From: an uncultured Collinsella sp.
Lineage (GTDB): Bacteria > Actinomycetota > Coriobacteriia > Coriobacteriales > Coriobacteriaceae
Assembly (NCBI GenBank): GCA_900551195.1
Contig: URVD01000101.1
Location: 1-6,692, forward strand
Length of the DNA stretch: 6,692 nt
Direction of reading: 5' to 3'
The notes beneath the pieces are model-generated. The model had not been told where the DNA came from. It saw only the letters and a list, made by a program, of their open reading frames with translations, and made no database searches. This document shows, one piece after another, positions 1-6,692 of the stretch (the first letter of the stretch is position 1; each line of letters opens with the position of its first letter). Position numbers and translations under genes: made by a program.

Positions 1-278
1 ACTTTTCGGCCCTTGACCGCCGCCATGTCGATGTGGCCGTTCACCTCGAACCATGTGGTGCCCCATGCGGTGCCCCAAACGCCGGGAACGCGGAAAGGTT
101 CGAAGGGCACTTGGCCGTTGCGCACTTTGGCTAGAAATTCGCTGGAGGGCACCGGTTCGCCGGGATTGTGGAACGAACGCAAGGTGCATGCGGCGAGTGT
201 GGTGTGGATATGCGGTTTGACGCGCTGCTGCATGACGCGGTCGCAGCGCTCCAACTGCTGATTGGGCAGAAGAAACAT
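1..278 (-). CDS. GH38 alpha-mannosidase, second tandem copy, N-terminal part only (runs off the left edge)
   Basis: My translation from the ATG at 276-278 gives 92 open codons beginning MFLLPNQQLERC and reaching the window edge without a stop. It matches the N-terminus of the larger mannosidase next door (MFLKPEQQLERC) almost position by position: both have PHIH near residue 23, a PGEP segment near residue 40 and a WGT-x-WGT-x-WF segment near residue 70. This is the N-terminal beta domain that precedes the catalytic domain in bacterial GH38 enzymes. The start is supported by AAAGGAG at 290-296, 11 nt upstream, and by agreement with the paralogue. No signal peptide is visible, so a cytoplasmic enzyme acting on imported mannosides is inferred. 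The catalytic residues lie outside the window, so activity cannot be judged. It is clearly diverged from its neighbour, so it is an older paralogue rather than a recent copy. It probably shares the neighbour's transcript. Confidence 0.9.
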   Translation of the reverse strand, partial: MFLLPNQQLERCDRVMQQRVKPHIHTTLAACTLRSFHNPGEPVPSSEFLAKVRNGQVPFEPFRVPGVWGTAWGTTWFEVNGHIDMAAVKGRK

Positions 279-355
279 GGAGAGTTCAACTCCTTTGCTG
301 TGTCTGGTGGTAGGGGTGGGAGTAATGGTAATTGGAGAAACCGTAATACGACATA

Positions 356-388
356 CTTCTGCCCCCTCATGGTACAAGGAGGCAGAAG
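356..388 (-). terminator. Intergenic stem-loop between the two mannosidase genes; weak terminator or processing hairpin
   Basis: The arms CTTCTGCC (356-363) and GGCAGAAG (381-388) are perfectly complementary. With one mismatch the stem can extend by three more pairs, leaving a loop of about 9 nt. It lies 15 bp past the stop codon of the upstream mannosidase. On the minus transcript the stem is followed by UAUGUCGUAUU, not by a run of U, so it is a poor intrinsic terminator. It may instead lower read-through or stabilise the 3' end of the first message. No convincing separate promoter for the second gene was seen between 279 and 355. Confidence 0.4.
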
Positions 389-402
389 CGTCAGGCGAAA
401 AT

Positions 403-3400
403 TCAGCGCGTGACGCGCAGGGTGGCGAGCTGGAACGGGCCGAAGTGCAGTGTGGCGCCTTCGGCGTTCTGTGTACCGTCTTGCAGCGCGACCGGCAGGT
501 CGGCGGCCAAATCGTCGCCTTCCAACACGTTGGTCTCATGCACCGAAGCGCCTGCGAGCGCCGGGCAGACGTGCAGCGTGGCATCGGCCCTGCCACCGGC
601 CGCCTCATAGGCGCGCACAATCAGGTCTCCGGAGCCATCGTCGGCCAGCTTTATCCAGTCCAACACCACGGTGCCGTTTGCTGACTCGATCGAGGCGAGC
701 GGCGCCAAGTCGGGCATGTCATGAAGCGTCGGTGCGTTGAGTGCGCAAGCGGCGTCAAGCGCACGGCCCACCGTGGCGTTGGCCACCACGGACCAGTCGA
801 ACTCATGCGCACCGATATCGGGTCGGGGAAGGTCGGCGCGGAGAGCAGCGACAGTCGGAACATGGTGCCCGAGTCACGACCTTCGGCGGCGTTCTCGGCG
901 ATCGGCGTGGCATCGGACCCGTACACCGATCCGTTGATGACGGCCGCCGCGTAACCGGCGTCGCCGATAAGGGCGAAGCGGTTCGTGCTGCTCTCATACT
1001 TGGCTTCGTCGGATGCGGTGTTTTTGACGATTGGGCGGCGGACCAGACCATACTGGCAGTCGTATGTTGCTTGGTCGGCCACGATACCCAGCGGCAGATC
1101 GACTTTGAGGAAGCGTTCACGTTCGTGCCAGTCAATGTCGGCGTGGAAATCGAGCGTGTGTGAACCGGGGCGCAGCGTGATGGTGGTGGTGATGACGGTG
1201 TCATCGTCGGCGGTACGCACACGGACTCGTGCCGCACCGTTTTCGGTATCGACCGATTCGATTGATCCGGTCATGGCATTCGCCATGAGCAGGGATTCGC
1301 GTTCGATCTCCCAGGCATCCCAAACGGCGGGTTCGTCCCTCAACAGTTCGTATTGGCCCAATCGGGTGCCGGCCGGAACCAGTTCACGGCCATGCTCCTC
1401 GTCAAGCAGCGACGAGATCGTACCGTCGGCCTCGATGGTGACGGACAGTACGCCGTTGGCCAGCAGTACACGGCCGTTGTCCAATGTCTGGGTCAGTACG
1501 GAAAGCGCGTCGGTCGGTTCGTTGATGCGGCTGGCATGCCAAGACGCGCCGTCATTGCGGAACTGACTGATGCGGGCCTCGGCGAGCAAGTCGGCCTGCG
1601 GGTTGGCCTTGCGCAGCACGGCGCACATGTCTTGGGCGATTTCAGCGAGACGCTTCAGGTCGCGGCGATAGTCCTCGCGGGCTTCGCGGTGCACCCATGC
1701 GATGGCCGACCCCGGCAGCACGTCATGGAACTGGTTCAGCAGCAGCGTCTTCCATATGCGGTCCAGCTCCTCGCGCGGATAGGCGTAGTTCTGGTCGGCC
1801 AACGTGGCGGCCGCGCCCAGGTATTCGACCGTGCGCAACAGCGATTCCTCTTGGCGACAGCCGCGTTTCATGTCCTGTTGCGAGGTCAAGGTGCCACGGT
1901 GCAGTTCGAGGTACAGCTCGCCCTTCCAGACGGGCATTTCCTCTCCGGCGTTCTTTTCGATCTGTCGGTGGGCTTTGTCGAAGAAATCGTTCGGGCTCTC
2001 AATAGTTACCCTGGAGACACCTTCGAGGTTCTCGTAGCGGTGCAGGTGCTCCATCATGTTGCGCGTGGGGCCGCCACCGCCGTCGCCGAAACCGAAGAGC
2101 AGAAGCGAGCGGTCGGCAAGGTCTTTGTCCTGGAAGTTCTTCTCGGCGTAGTCGAGTTCCTGAATCTTGCACCAGGCGGCATAGGTATCCGCCGGCGGGA
2201 AGTGGGTGAAGATGCGCGAACCGTCGATGCCTTCCCACATGAACGAGTGGTGCGGGAACTTGGTGGTGTCGTTCCACGAGATCTTCTGCGTGAGGAACCA
2301 TTCGTACCCGGCACGGCGGGCGATCTGCGGCCATGCGCCGGTGTAGCCGAAGCTGTCCGGCAGCCATACGCCCTTGGGCTCCACACCGAGATGTTCCTTG
2401 AAGTATTTGCGGCCATATGCAATCTGGCGGATCAGTGACTCACCGGCGGGCAACATGCCATCGGCTTCCACCCACATGCCGCCGACCGGGATGAACCGGC
2501 CTTCTTCGATGCGCTGTTTCATGCGCTTGAAGATGTCCGGATGATCCTCTTCCAGCCAGGCGTACTGCTGGGCGGAGCTCATCGCGTATTTGAAGTCGGG
2601 GTCGGCGTCCATCAGCGCCAATGCGTTGGATACGGTGCGGGCCACCTTGCGGCGGGTCTCGCGCACCGGCCACAGCCATGCGGAGTCGATATGCGCGTGG
2701 CCGATGGCGCTGACGTTCATGGCCGAGGCATTGGCCGGCTTGGCCAGTACGCCGGCGAGTGCTGCGCGCGCGGCTTCCACGGATTCGGGGTTGCGCTCGT
2801 CGTAGGCGTTCAGCGAACGCTGCAATGCTTTGGCGAGTTGCCAGTAGCGCGGCGACTGTTTGTCGGCGAATTCCATCAGGGAGCTCACCACGTCGAGATC
2901 GACGGAGTAGTTCTCGTAGCGTTCATCGAATTCGGCCAGATCGGCGGACTTGAATACGTACGGCTCGTCCGGCTTGCCGGTGGCATGGTCGCCCAGTTCG
3001 GTCTCAATGAACGGAGGCACGCCGAGCAGCAGCGGGTTGCTGGCGGCTTCGAGGTACAGGGTGAAGCTGCCGTCTTCGGCGACCGGCACTTGCGCGTTGC
3101 CCTCGGCATCCATGAACGGCACCCAATAGTTGAGCGGGTGTACGGCTTTGATGGCGGTGCCGTCGGCACGGTAGACGAGGCCCTCGATATGGCCGCCGCA
3201 GGAGTGCGGGTACCAGCCGAGGTCGAGGATGAGCTCCAGCGGCTTGCCTTTCGGGTAGCCGGCCGGCACGGTACCGGTCAGGCGGAACCAGACTGTGCCC
3301 CATGTGGTGCCCCATTCACCGCCGAGCGTAAACGGCTTGAAGTCGATGTCACCTCGATTGAGCTTCTCGAAGAACTCGTCAGTGGGCATCGGCTCTCCGG

Positions 3401-3515
3401 GAATGTCAAAGGACTCCACCGCAAGCTGTGCGATCGATGGGTGGATATGAGGGTCCACGCGCTGGCGCACTATGCGCTTGCACCGCTCCAGTTGCTGTTC
3501 AGGTTTCAGGAACAT
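403..3515 (-). pseudogene. GH38 alpha-mannosidase, full length but frameshifted near the 3' end
   Basis: This encodes a retaining, zinc-dependent alpha-mannosidase that would remove alpha-linked mannose from imported N-glycan or mannan fragments. From the ATG at 3513-3515 the first frame is open for about 899 meaningful codons and then runs out of frame to 651. The true C-terminus continues in another frame to the TGA at 403-405. Rejoined, the protein is about 1037 residues, a usual size for bacterial GH38. Visible parts are an N-terminal beta domain (about 1-265); GHAHID with likely zinc ligands His275 and Asp277; WLPDSFG with the likely nucleophile and zinc ligand Asp387; NQFHD with zinc ligand His597; and C-terminal beta domains. 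No signal peptide or membrane segment is seen, so it is cytoplasmic. The start is supported by AAGGGGAG at 3526-3533, 10 nt upstream, and by the matching paralogue. A LacI-type operator and promoter lie upstream. The sequence resembles Bifidobacterium enzymes (from memory). If the frameshift is a sequencing error, this is an ordinary intact CDS. Confidence 0.93.
820..822 (-). other. Frameshift site in the GH38 mannosidase (apparent one-base deletion in a C run)
   Basis: The coding strand reads GACCCGATATCGG. In the upstream frame this gives SAPTFPDP followed by the implausible ISVRMSSTGPWW. Adding one C (GACCCCGAT) restores SAPTFPDP-DIGAHEFDWSVVANA, which reads directly into the downstream frame. 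APTFPDP followed by D-x-G-x-HEF is the expected GH38 C-terminal pattern. The break is after about residue 899, well past the catalytic residues. Without a correction the protein would lose about 138 native C-terminal residues and gain a foreign tail of about 55. Confidence 0.85.
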
Positions 3516-3613
3516 CTGCTGTTCACTCCCCTTATCTCTGCCGCTTGTGCGGCCACATCATTGTGCTGCCCGTTCATGGGAAACATATCGACATGCGCCC
3601 TCGCCCGCAGAAG

Positions 3614-3629
3614 ACTAAAGCGCTTTAGT
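3614..3629. promoter_or_regulatory. LacI-family-type operator palindrome upstream of the mannosidase gene
   Basis: ACTAAAGCGCTTTAGT is a perfect 16-bp palindrome with a central GCGC, the form usual for LacI-family sugar repressor sites. It sits just downstream of the predicted -10 box, over the expected transcription start, where a bound repressor would block initiation. Relief by a mannoside or related sugar is inferred. The regulator gene is not in the window. About 100 nt of leader follows before the mannosidase start; it contains only a small hairpin (GCCGC-TTGT-GCGGC, 3540-3553). Confidence 0.75.
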
Positions 3630-3632
3630 AAC

Positions 3633-3661
3633 ATATTGGAGGGAACGGGAAATGATGTCAA
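3633..3661 (-). promoter_or_regulatory. Sigma-70-type promoter for the mannosidase gene
   Basis: On the minus strand a perfect TTGACA -35 box (3656-3661) is followed by a 17-bp spacer and a weak -10 box CAATAT (3633-3638). The start would fall near 3626, inside the palindromic operator. The exact -35, the optimal spacing and the overlapping operator support a repressible promoter. The -10 matches the consensus at only three of six positions. Its upstream edge is 14 bp from the end of dtd. Confidence 0.6.
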
Positions 3662-3675
3662 ATTACTATCGCAAT

Positions 3676-4140
3676 TCAGCGTGTTCCGTCAGGCATGTCA
3701 TGCTCGGTGTCGATGACGATGGCCACCGGCCCGTCATTGACCAGTCCGACCCGCATATGCGCACCGAAACGACCTTCCTTCACCGGCACTCCCCCGGAGC
3801 GCAACGCCTCGTCGAACTTGATCCACATGAAATCGGCATGCTCGGGCTTGCCGGCCTTGATGAAGCTCGGGCGATTGCCCTTGTGCACGTCGGCGAACAG
3901 CGTGAACTGCGACACTACGAGAACCTCGCCGTCGACATCGGCAAGTGCCAGGTTGGTCTTGCCGTTCTCGTCCTCGTTAATGCGCAAGCCCCGGAGCTTG
4001 CCCCACAGTTTATCGGCCTCGGCGCGCGTGTCGCCGTGGCCCACGCCCAGCAGCACCAGATAGCCGCGCCCAATTTTGCCCACGCACTCGCCGTCGACTG
4101 TCACGCCGGCATTGAGCACGCGCTGCACCACCGCACGCAC
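3676..4140 (-). CDS. dtd: D-aminoacyl-tRNA deacylase (DTD)
   Basis: Dtd hydrolyses D-amino acids wrongly attached to tRNA (D-Tyr-tRNA and others, and Gly-tRNA-Ala), acting as a cytoplasmic proofreader. The 154-residue product has the family start MRAVVQRV, the SQFTL motif at 77-81, GNRPSF at 88-93, FGAHM at 125-129 and the Gly-cisPro signature NDGPV at 135-139, which fixes chirality in the active site. The start codon is GTG at 4138-4140, chosen because it gives the canonical N-terminus and has GAGGAG at 4147-4152, 6 nt upstream and inside the end of rdgB. The 3-bp gap to the rdgB stop suggests translational coupling. The C-terminal tail (EHDMPDGTR) extends a few residues past the usual family end, and the stop lies beside an apparent change of sequence origin, so the last codons may not be native. 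Confidence 0.96.
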   Translation of the reverse strand: MRAVVQRVLNAGVTVDGECVGKIGRGYLVLLGVGHGDTRAEADKLWGKLRGLRINEDENGKTNLALADVDGEVLVVSQFTLFADVHKGNRPSFIKAGKPEHADFMWIKFDEALRSGGVPVKEGRFGAHMRVGLVNDGPVAIVIDTEHDMPDGTR

Positions 4141-4143
4141 GGC

Positions 4144-4785
4144 TTACTCCTCGCCCGTCAGTTTGGCGGACAGATGCTCGAGCGCATGGAATCGATGGCT
4201 GATGGCGTTCTTCTCGTCCGCCGTCAGCTCGGCCATGGTCTTGCCCGGCGTGTCGACCGGCAGGAACAGCGGGTCGTAGCCAAAGCCGTGATCGCCGCGG
4301 CCCTCGTGCGCGATAACGCCCTCGCAGGCGCCCTCACCATAGGTGACCAAACCGTCCGTGTCGATGAGCGCGACGACACTCATAAAGCGTGCGGTGCGGT
4401 CCTCGTCTGCCACGCCTTCCAGGTTAACGAGGAGCTTGGCATTGTTGGCGGCATCATCGCCGTGCACGCCCGCATAGCGTGCGCTGTACACGCCCGGCTC
4501 ACCGTCCAGGGCATCAACGACCAGGCCCGAATCGTCGGCGATGGCCATAAGCCCCGTCTCCTCTACCGCGGCCTGCGCCTTGATGATGGCGTTCTCCAAA
4601 AACGTCGTGCCGTTTTCCTCGGGGTCCTCAAAATCACCCAGCTGACCCAACGCCACAAAGCGAACCTCGGGCATGACCTTGCCCAAAATGGCCTCAATCT
4701 CGGTGAGCTTATGGGCGTTGCCCGTTGCCACGACGATGGTCGCCGCCGGATCGAGAGTGTCGATGTCGATCTTCTCAAGTGCCAT
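4144..4785 (-). CDS. rdgB: XTP/dITP diphosphatase (RdgB/HAM1 family)
   Basis: This enzyme hydrolyses non-canonical purine nucleotides (dITP, XTP, ITP) to the monophosphate and pyrophosphate, keeping deaminated bases out of DNA and RNA in the cytoplasm. The 213-residue product carries TGNAHK (21-26) for triphosphate binding, ADDSGLVVDAL (83-93) with likely catalytic Asp85, EPGVYSARYAG (96-106), GFGYDPLF (167-174) and KNAISHR (192-198). All expected motifs are present. The start at ATG 4783-4785 is supported by AAGGAG at 4793-4798, 7 nt upstream. It gives about 17 residues before the usual family start, so the protein is slightly longer than the common 195-205. It is followed at once by dtd. 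A terminator separates it from rph, so it may have its own promoter; a TATAAG at 4868-4873 is a possible -10 but has no good -35. Confidence 0.96.
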   Translation of the reverse strand: MALEKIDIDTLDPAATIVVATGNAHKLTEIEAILGKVMPEVRFVALGQLGDFEDPEENGTTFLENAIIKAQAAVEETGLMAIADDSGLVVDALDGEPGVYSARYAGVHGDDAANNAKLLVNLEGVADEDRTARFMSVVALIDTDGLVTYGEGACEGVIAHEGRGDHGFGYDPLFLPVDTPGKTMAELTADEKNAISHRFHALEHLSAKLTGEE

Positions 4786-4894
4786 GAGTGGTCTCCTTGT
4801 CTCTACAGCAATGCCGTGTCGAGGACGACGAGGCTTCGGCCTCTCTCCCCTCTTAATCAGCGGCAGTCTTATACTTCGACGTTTTCCCAGATAA

Positions 4895-4931
4895 AACCTG
4901 CCAAAATAAACCTGTCCCTTTTTGGCAGGTT
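4895..4931 (-). terminator. Rho-independent-type terminator after rph, overlapping its stop codon
   Basis: A perfect 12-bp inverted repeat (AACCTGCCAAAA at 4895-4906 and TTTTGGCAGGTT at 4920-4931) with a 13-nt loop forms a stem on the minus transcript, followed by UUAUC. With the U pairs at the stem base the 3' side reads GGUUUUAUC. Its upstream arm includes bases of the rph TAA. An inner copy of AACCTG (4909-4914) allows a weaker alternative pairing with CAGGTT (4926-4931). It probably limits read-through from murI-rph into rdgB-dtd. Confidence 0.7.
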
Positions 4932-5655
4932 AGACGAGGGCCTGGCGCTGGAGCTCGATGAGCTCGGCAATACCCTTGTCGCCCAAATCGAGCAGGGCAT
5001 TGAGGCGCTTGCGGTCGAAGGGAGCCTGCTCGCCAGTGCCCTGGAGCTCAATCATCTCACCGGTATCGGTGGCGACAAGATTCATGTCGACCTCGGCGTG
5101 ACTGTCCTCAGAATAATCCAGGTCGAGCAGGGTGTTGCCGTCGACAACTCCCATGGAAATCGCGGCGACCTGGCCCGTGAGCGGGATGCGCTCGATCTTG
5201 CCGGCCTCGACCCACATAGCAAGGGCGTCGTGCAGCGCCACCCAGGCACCGGTAATGCTCGCCGTACGCGTGCCGCCATCCGCCTGGATCACATCGCAGT
5301 CGACGGTAACGGTGTACTCGCCGAGCGCCTTCATGTTGACGACGGTACGCAGGCTGCGGCCAATGAGGCGCTCAATCTCCATGGAGCGGCCCTTGCGGTT
5401 GGCGTGCTCGCGCTTGCAGCGCTTGCCGGTCGATGCCGGCAGCATGGCATACTCTGCGGTTACCCAACCGGCCTTGGCACCCTTGCGCCAGCCCGGCACG
5501 CCCTCCTCGATGGTGGCGGCACAAAGCACGCGCGTGTCACCGAACTCGGCAAAACACGAGCCGTGGGCGTGCTTCATGACGCCACGGGTGAGCTTAACGG
5601 GGCGCAACTCGTTGGCGGCGCGACCGTTGGCGCGGTTGACCTGCATGTACTCCAT
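4930..5655 (-). CDS. rph: Ribonuclease PH
   Basis: RNase PH is a phosphate-dependent 3'-to-5' exoribonuclease that trims tRNA precursors and other RNAs; it works as a hexamer in the cytoplasm. The 241-residue product covers the whole family fold: NGRAANELRPV near 10-20, EFGDTRVLCAA (37-47), GWVTAEYAMLP (63-73), KGRSMEIERLIGRSLR (88-103) for phosphate and RNA binding, DCDVIQADGGTRTASITGA (119-137) and LLDLDYSEDSHAEVDMN (176-192) with the conserved catalytic aspartates. Length is close to the usual 238-245. The ATG at 5653-5655 was chosen because AAAGGA lies 7 nt upstream (5663-5668); Met4 is a weaker alternative. It lies 54 bp downstream of murI on the same strand and probably shares its transcript, which ends at the stem-loop overlapping the rph stop. 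Confidence 0.97.
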   Translation of the reverse strand: MEYMQVNRANGRAANELRPVKLTRGVMKHAHGSCFAEFGDTRVLCAATIEEGVPGWRKGAKAGWVTAEYAMLPASTGKRCKREHANRKGRSMEIERLIGRSLRTVVNMKALGEYTVTVDCDVIQADGGTRTASITGAWVALHDALAMWVEAGKIERIPLTGQVAAISMGVVDGNTLLDLDYSEDSHAEVDMNLVATDTGEMIELQGTGEQAPFDRKRLNALLDLGDKGIAELIELQRQALV

Positions 5656-5709
5656 AGAAAAATCCTTTCGGCAAAAGGTGTGGCGAAGGCTCTGACGGCG
5701 GCCTTACAT

Positions 5710-6594
5710 CTATTTCAGCTCATCGATATCGATATGCTCAATGCTCTTGAGCGGCTGACCAAAGATAAAGCTGCCCGCCACCGCAAACTCGGCAATGTTA
5801 TCGGCCGTCGTGGCAAAACGATGCTGCGGCTCGGCGGCGTCGCCCGCCAGCTGCTCGCGGCGCGTGAGAATATCGGTCAGCTCGCGCGTGGTCTCCTCGG
5901 CGGAACTCACGACGCGCACCCCAGACCCCAGCGCATGGCGGATAGGTCCCACCAACAGCGGAAAATGCGTACAGCCGAGCACCACGGTATCGATACCGTG
6001 GTCGCGCAGTGGCTCAACCGTGGCACCCACCAGCGCACGCACGGCAGGCGTATCGAAGATGTCCTCGTTCTCAAGCCACTGCTCTTGCAGATGCGCACCC
6101 GAGGCGAGCTCGTGTTCGACAACCTCGACAAAGCTCGAGGCGGGGCAGCCGTATACGTCGACGCCGGCATCTAGATCCTGAATGGCGCGCGTGTAAGCGC
6201 CCGAGCGAATGGTGAGGTTGGTGGCGAGCACGCCCACGCGACGCGAACGGGTGCTGTTGATTGCCGCACGGGCACCCGGCGCGATCACGCCGATCACGGG
6301 AACGTCGAGCACCTGCTGGGCCAGACGTAAGGCCGCAGCTGTCGCCGTGTTGCAGGCGATGACCATAATCTTGACGTCGTGCTTCGACAGCCAACGGCCC
6401 GCCTGCAACGCAAACGAGCGCACCTCATCCTCGGTGCGCGTGCCGTAGGGGCAGCGTTTGGTGTCGCCGAAGTAGTAGACGGACTCGTGCGGCAGCGCCG
6501 TCGCGATGGCGCGCGCAACCGTCAGACCGCCCAGGCCAGAATCGAACACACCGATCGGGCGCGTGTCGCCTGCCGGATTCTCGATATCGGACAT
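5710..6594 (-). CDS. murI: Glutamate racemase
   Basis: MurI interconverts L- and D-glutamate, supplying the D-glutamate of peptidoglycan. The 294-residue product has FDSGLGGLTV (17-26) with Asp18 and Ser19, YFGDTKRCPYG (41-51), ACNTATAA (80-87) with catalytic Cys81, and GCTHFPLL (207-214) with the second catalytic Cys208 and His210. Both cysteines of the two-base mechanism are present, and no signal peptide is seen. The ATG at 6592-6594 leaves about 12 residues before the conserved core. Its ribosome site is poor: GTGAGG ends only 2 nt upstream. The frame stays open to the window edge, but no usual start codon is seen there and that stretch has no family similarity I recognise, so this ATG is preferred. 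The detailed sequence resembles Coriobacteriia (Collinsella-like) enzymes and not those of Bifidobacterium (from memory). It heads the run murI-rph-rdgB-dtd. Confidence 0.96.
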   Translation of the reverse strand: MSDIENPAGDTRPIGVFDSGLGGLTVARAIATALPHESVYYFGDTKRCPYGTRTEDEVRSFALQAGRWLSKHDVKIMVIACNTATAAALRLAQQVLDVPVIGVIAPGARAAINSTRSRRVGVLATNLTIRSGAYTRAIQDLDAGVDVYGCPASSFVEVVEHELASGAHLQEQWLENEDIFDTPAVRALVGATVEPLRDHGIDTVVLGCTHFPLLVGPIRHALGSGVRVVSSAEETTRELTDILTRREQLAGDAAEPQHRFATTADNIAEFAVAGSFIFGQPLKSIEHIDIDELK

Positions 6595-6647
6595 TACCTC
6601 ACCAGATTCTCTCTCGAAAAGATATGGCTCAGAACGATAGGACCGCG

Positions 6648-6692
6648 CTACGAACGAGCCGCGACGAGCAGCTCTGCCGTTGCCGCCCAGCC
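6648..6692 (-). CDS. Possible C-terminal end of an unknown upstream gene
   Basis: Reading in from the window edge, one minus-strand frame gives GWAATAELLVAARS followed by TAG at 6648-6650. The composition is protein-like, and the end is 53 bp before the murI start, as expected for a gene upstream in the same direction. Fourteen codons are too few to name a family, and the call could be chance. Confidence 0.25.
   Translation of the reverse strand, partial: GWAATAELLVAARS

Noticed and set aside
27..3320. Short repeated DNA (around 50-76 and 3297-3320, sharing CATGTGGTGCCCCAT) that looked like a direct repeat
   Set aside because: It encodes the shared WGT-x-WGT-x-WF segment of the two mannosidase paralogues and needs no mobile-element explanation.
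3506..3577. A 23-codon upstream reading frame in the mannosidase leader (MNGQHNDVAAQ...) that overlaps the mannosidase start
   Set aside because: It has no Shine-Dalgarno site before its ATG, and the peptide has no recognisable leader features. It is most likely chance.
1353..3716. Two plus-strand open frames (1353-2438, 361 codons; 2541-3716, 391 codons) antisense to the mannosidase gene
   Set aside because: They are codon-aligned shadows of the GH38 gene, which has clear catalytic motifs on the minus strand. Neither translation resembles a known family.
4830..4843. Small hairpin GAGGC-TTCG-GCCTC between rph and rdgB
   Set aside because: The stem is only 5 bp, there is no U tract on the minus strand and no sign of a regulatory RNA. 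A main terminator already lies closer to rph.
4868..4896. Possible promoter for rdgB with TATAAG at 4868-4873
   Set aside because: The hexamer 17 bp upstream (TTTTAT) is a poor -35 and overlaps the terminator stem. It is too weak to list as a feature, though some promoter after the terminator is plausible.
5686..5705. AAGGC/GCCTT inverted repeat between murI and rph
   Set aside because: A 5-bp stem with a 10-nt loop and no U run is within chance. murI and rph look co-transcribed.
3652..6174. An 840-codon plus-strand open frame running antisense to dtd, rdgB, rph and most of murI
   Set aside because: All four genes happen to share the same codon phase, and the plus frame is exactly codon-aligned with them. 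In GC-rich genes the codons that would make stops on the other strand (TTA, CTA, TCA) are rare, so long antisense frames arise by themselves. The translation has no recognisable domain.

Overview
The window looks like DNA from human-gut Actinomycetota and falls into two parts that do not obviously belong together. All the genes seen are on the minus strand, so transcription runs from high to low coordinates. From memory of the families, and without a database search, the right part (about 3676-6692) reads like a Coriobacteriia chromosome, Collinsella-like, while the left part (1 to about 3660) reads like Bifidobacterium longum/breve glycan-utilisation DNA.

Right part, in transcription order: a possible C-terminal tail of an unknown upstream gene at the window edge; murI (glutamate racemase); rph (RNase PH); a stem-loop terminator that overlaps the rph stop codon; rdgB (XTP/dITP pyrophosphatase); and dtd (D-aminoacyl-tRNA deacylase). 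dtd starts with GTG 3 bp after the rdgB stop. These are housekeeping functions: D-glutamate for peptidoglycan, tRNA 3'-end maturation, clearance of damaged nucleotides, and removal of D-amino acids from tRNA. MurI and Dtd both touch D-amino acid metabolism. All four genes have intact catalytic motifs.

Left part: within about 15 bp of the dtd stop lies a promoter with a perfect TTGACA -35 box. A perfect 16-bp palindrome (ACTAAAGCGCTTTAGT), typical of LacI-family operators, sits on its probable start site. This promoter drives a large cytoplasmic glycoside hydrolase family 38 alpha-mannosidase (403-3515). The gene is broken near its 3' end by a one-base frameshift in a short C run. About 125 bp downstream a second, divergent GH38 paralogue begins and runs off the left edge (1-278). 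Tandem GH38 genes under a sugar-responsive repressor fit trimming of imported mannose-rich N-glycan fragments.

The main point for a reader is the boundary near 3660-3700. dtd has no terminator of its own there, and the apparent phylogenetic character changes. This is either horizontal acquisition of a bifidobacterial mannosidase locus or a chimeric (mis-assembled) contig. The frameshift adds some reason to suspect sequence quality. No RNA genes, CRISPR arrays, insertion sequences or attachment sites were seen, and no undescribed system is evident.
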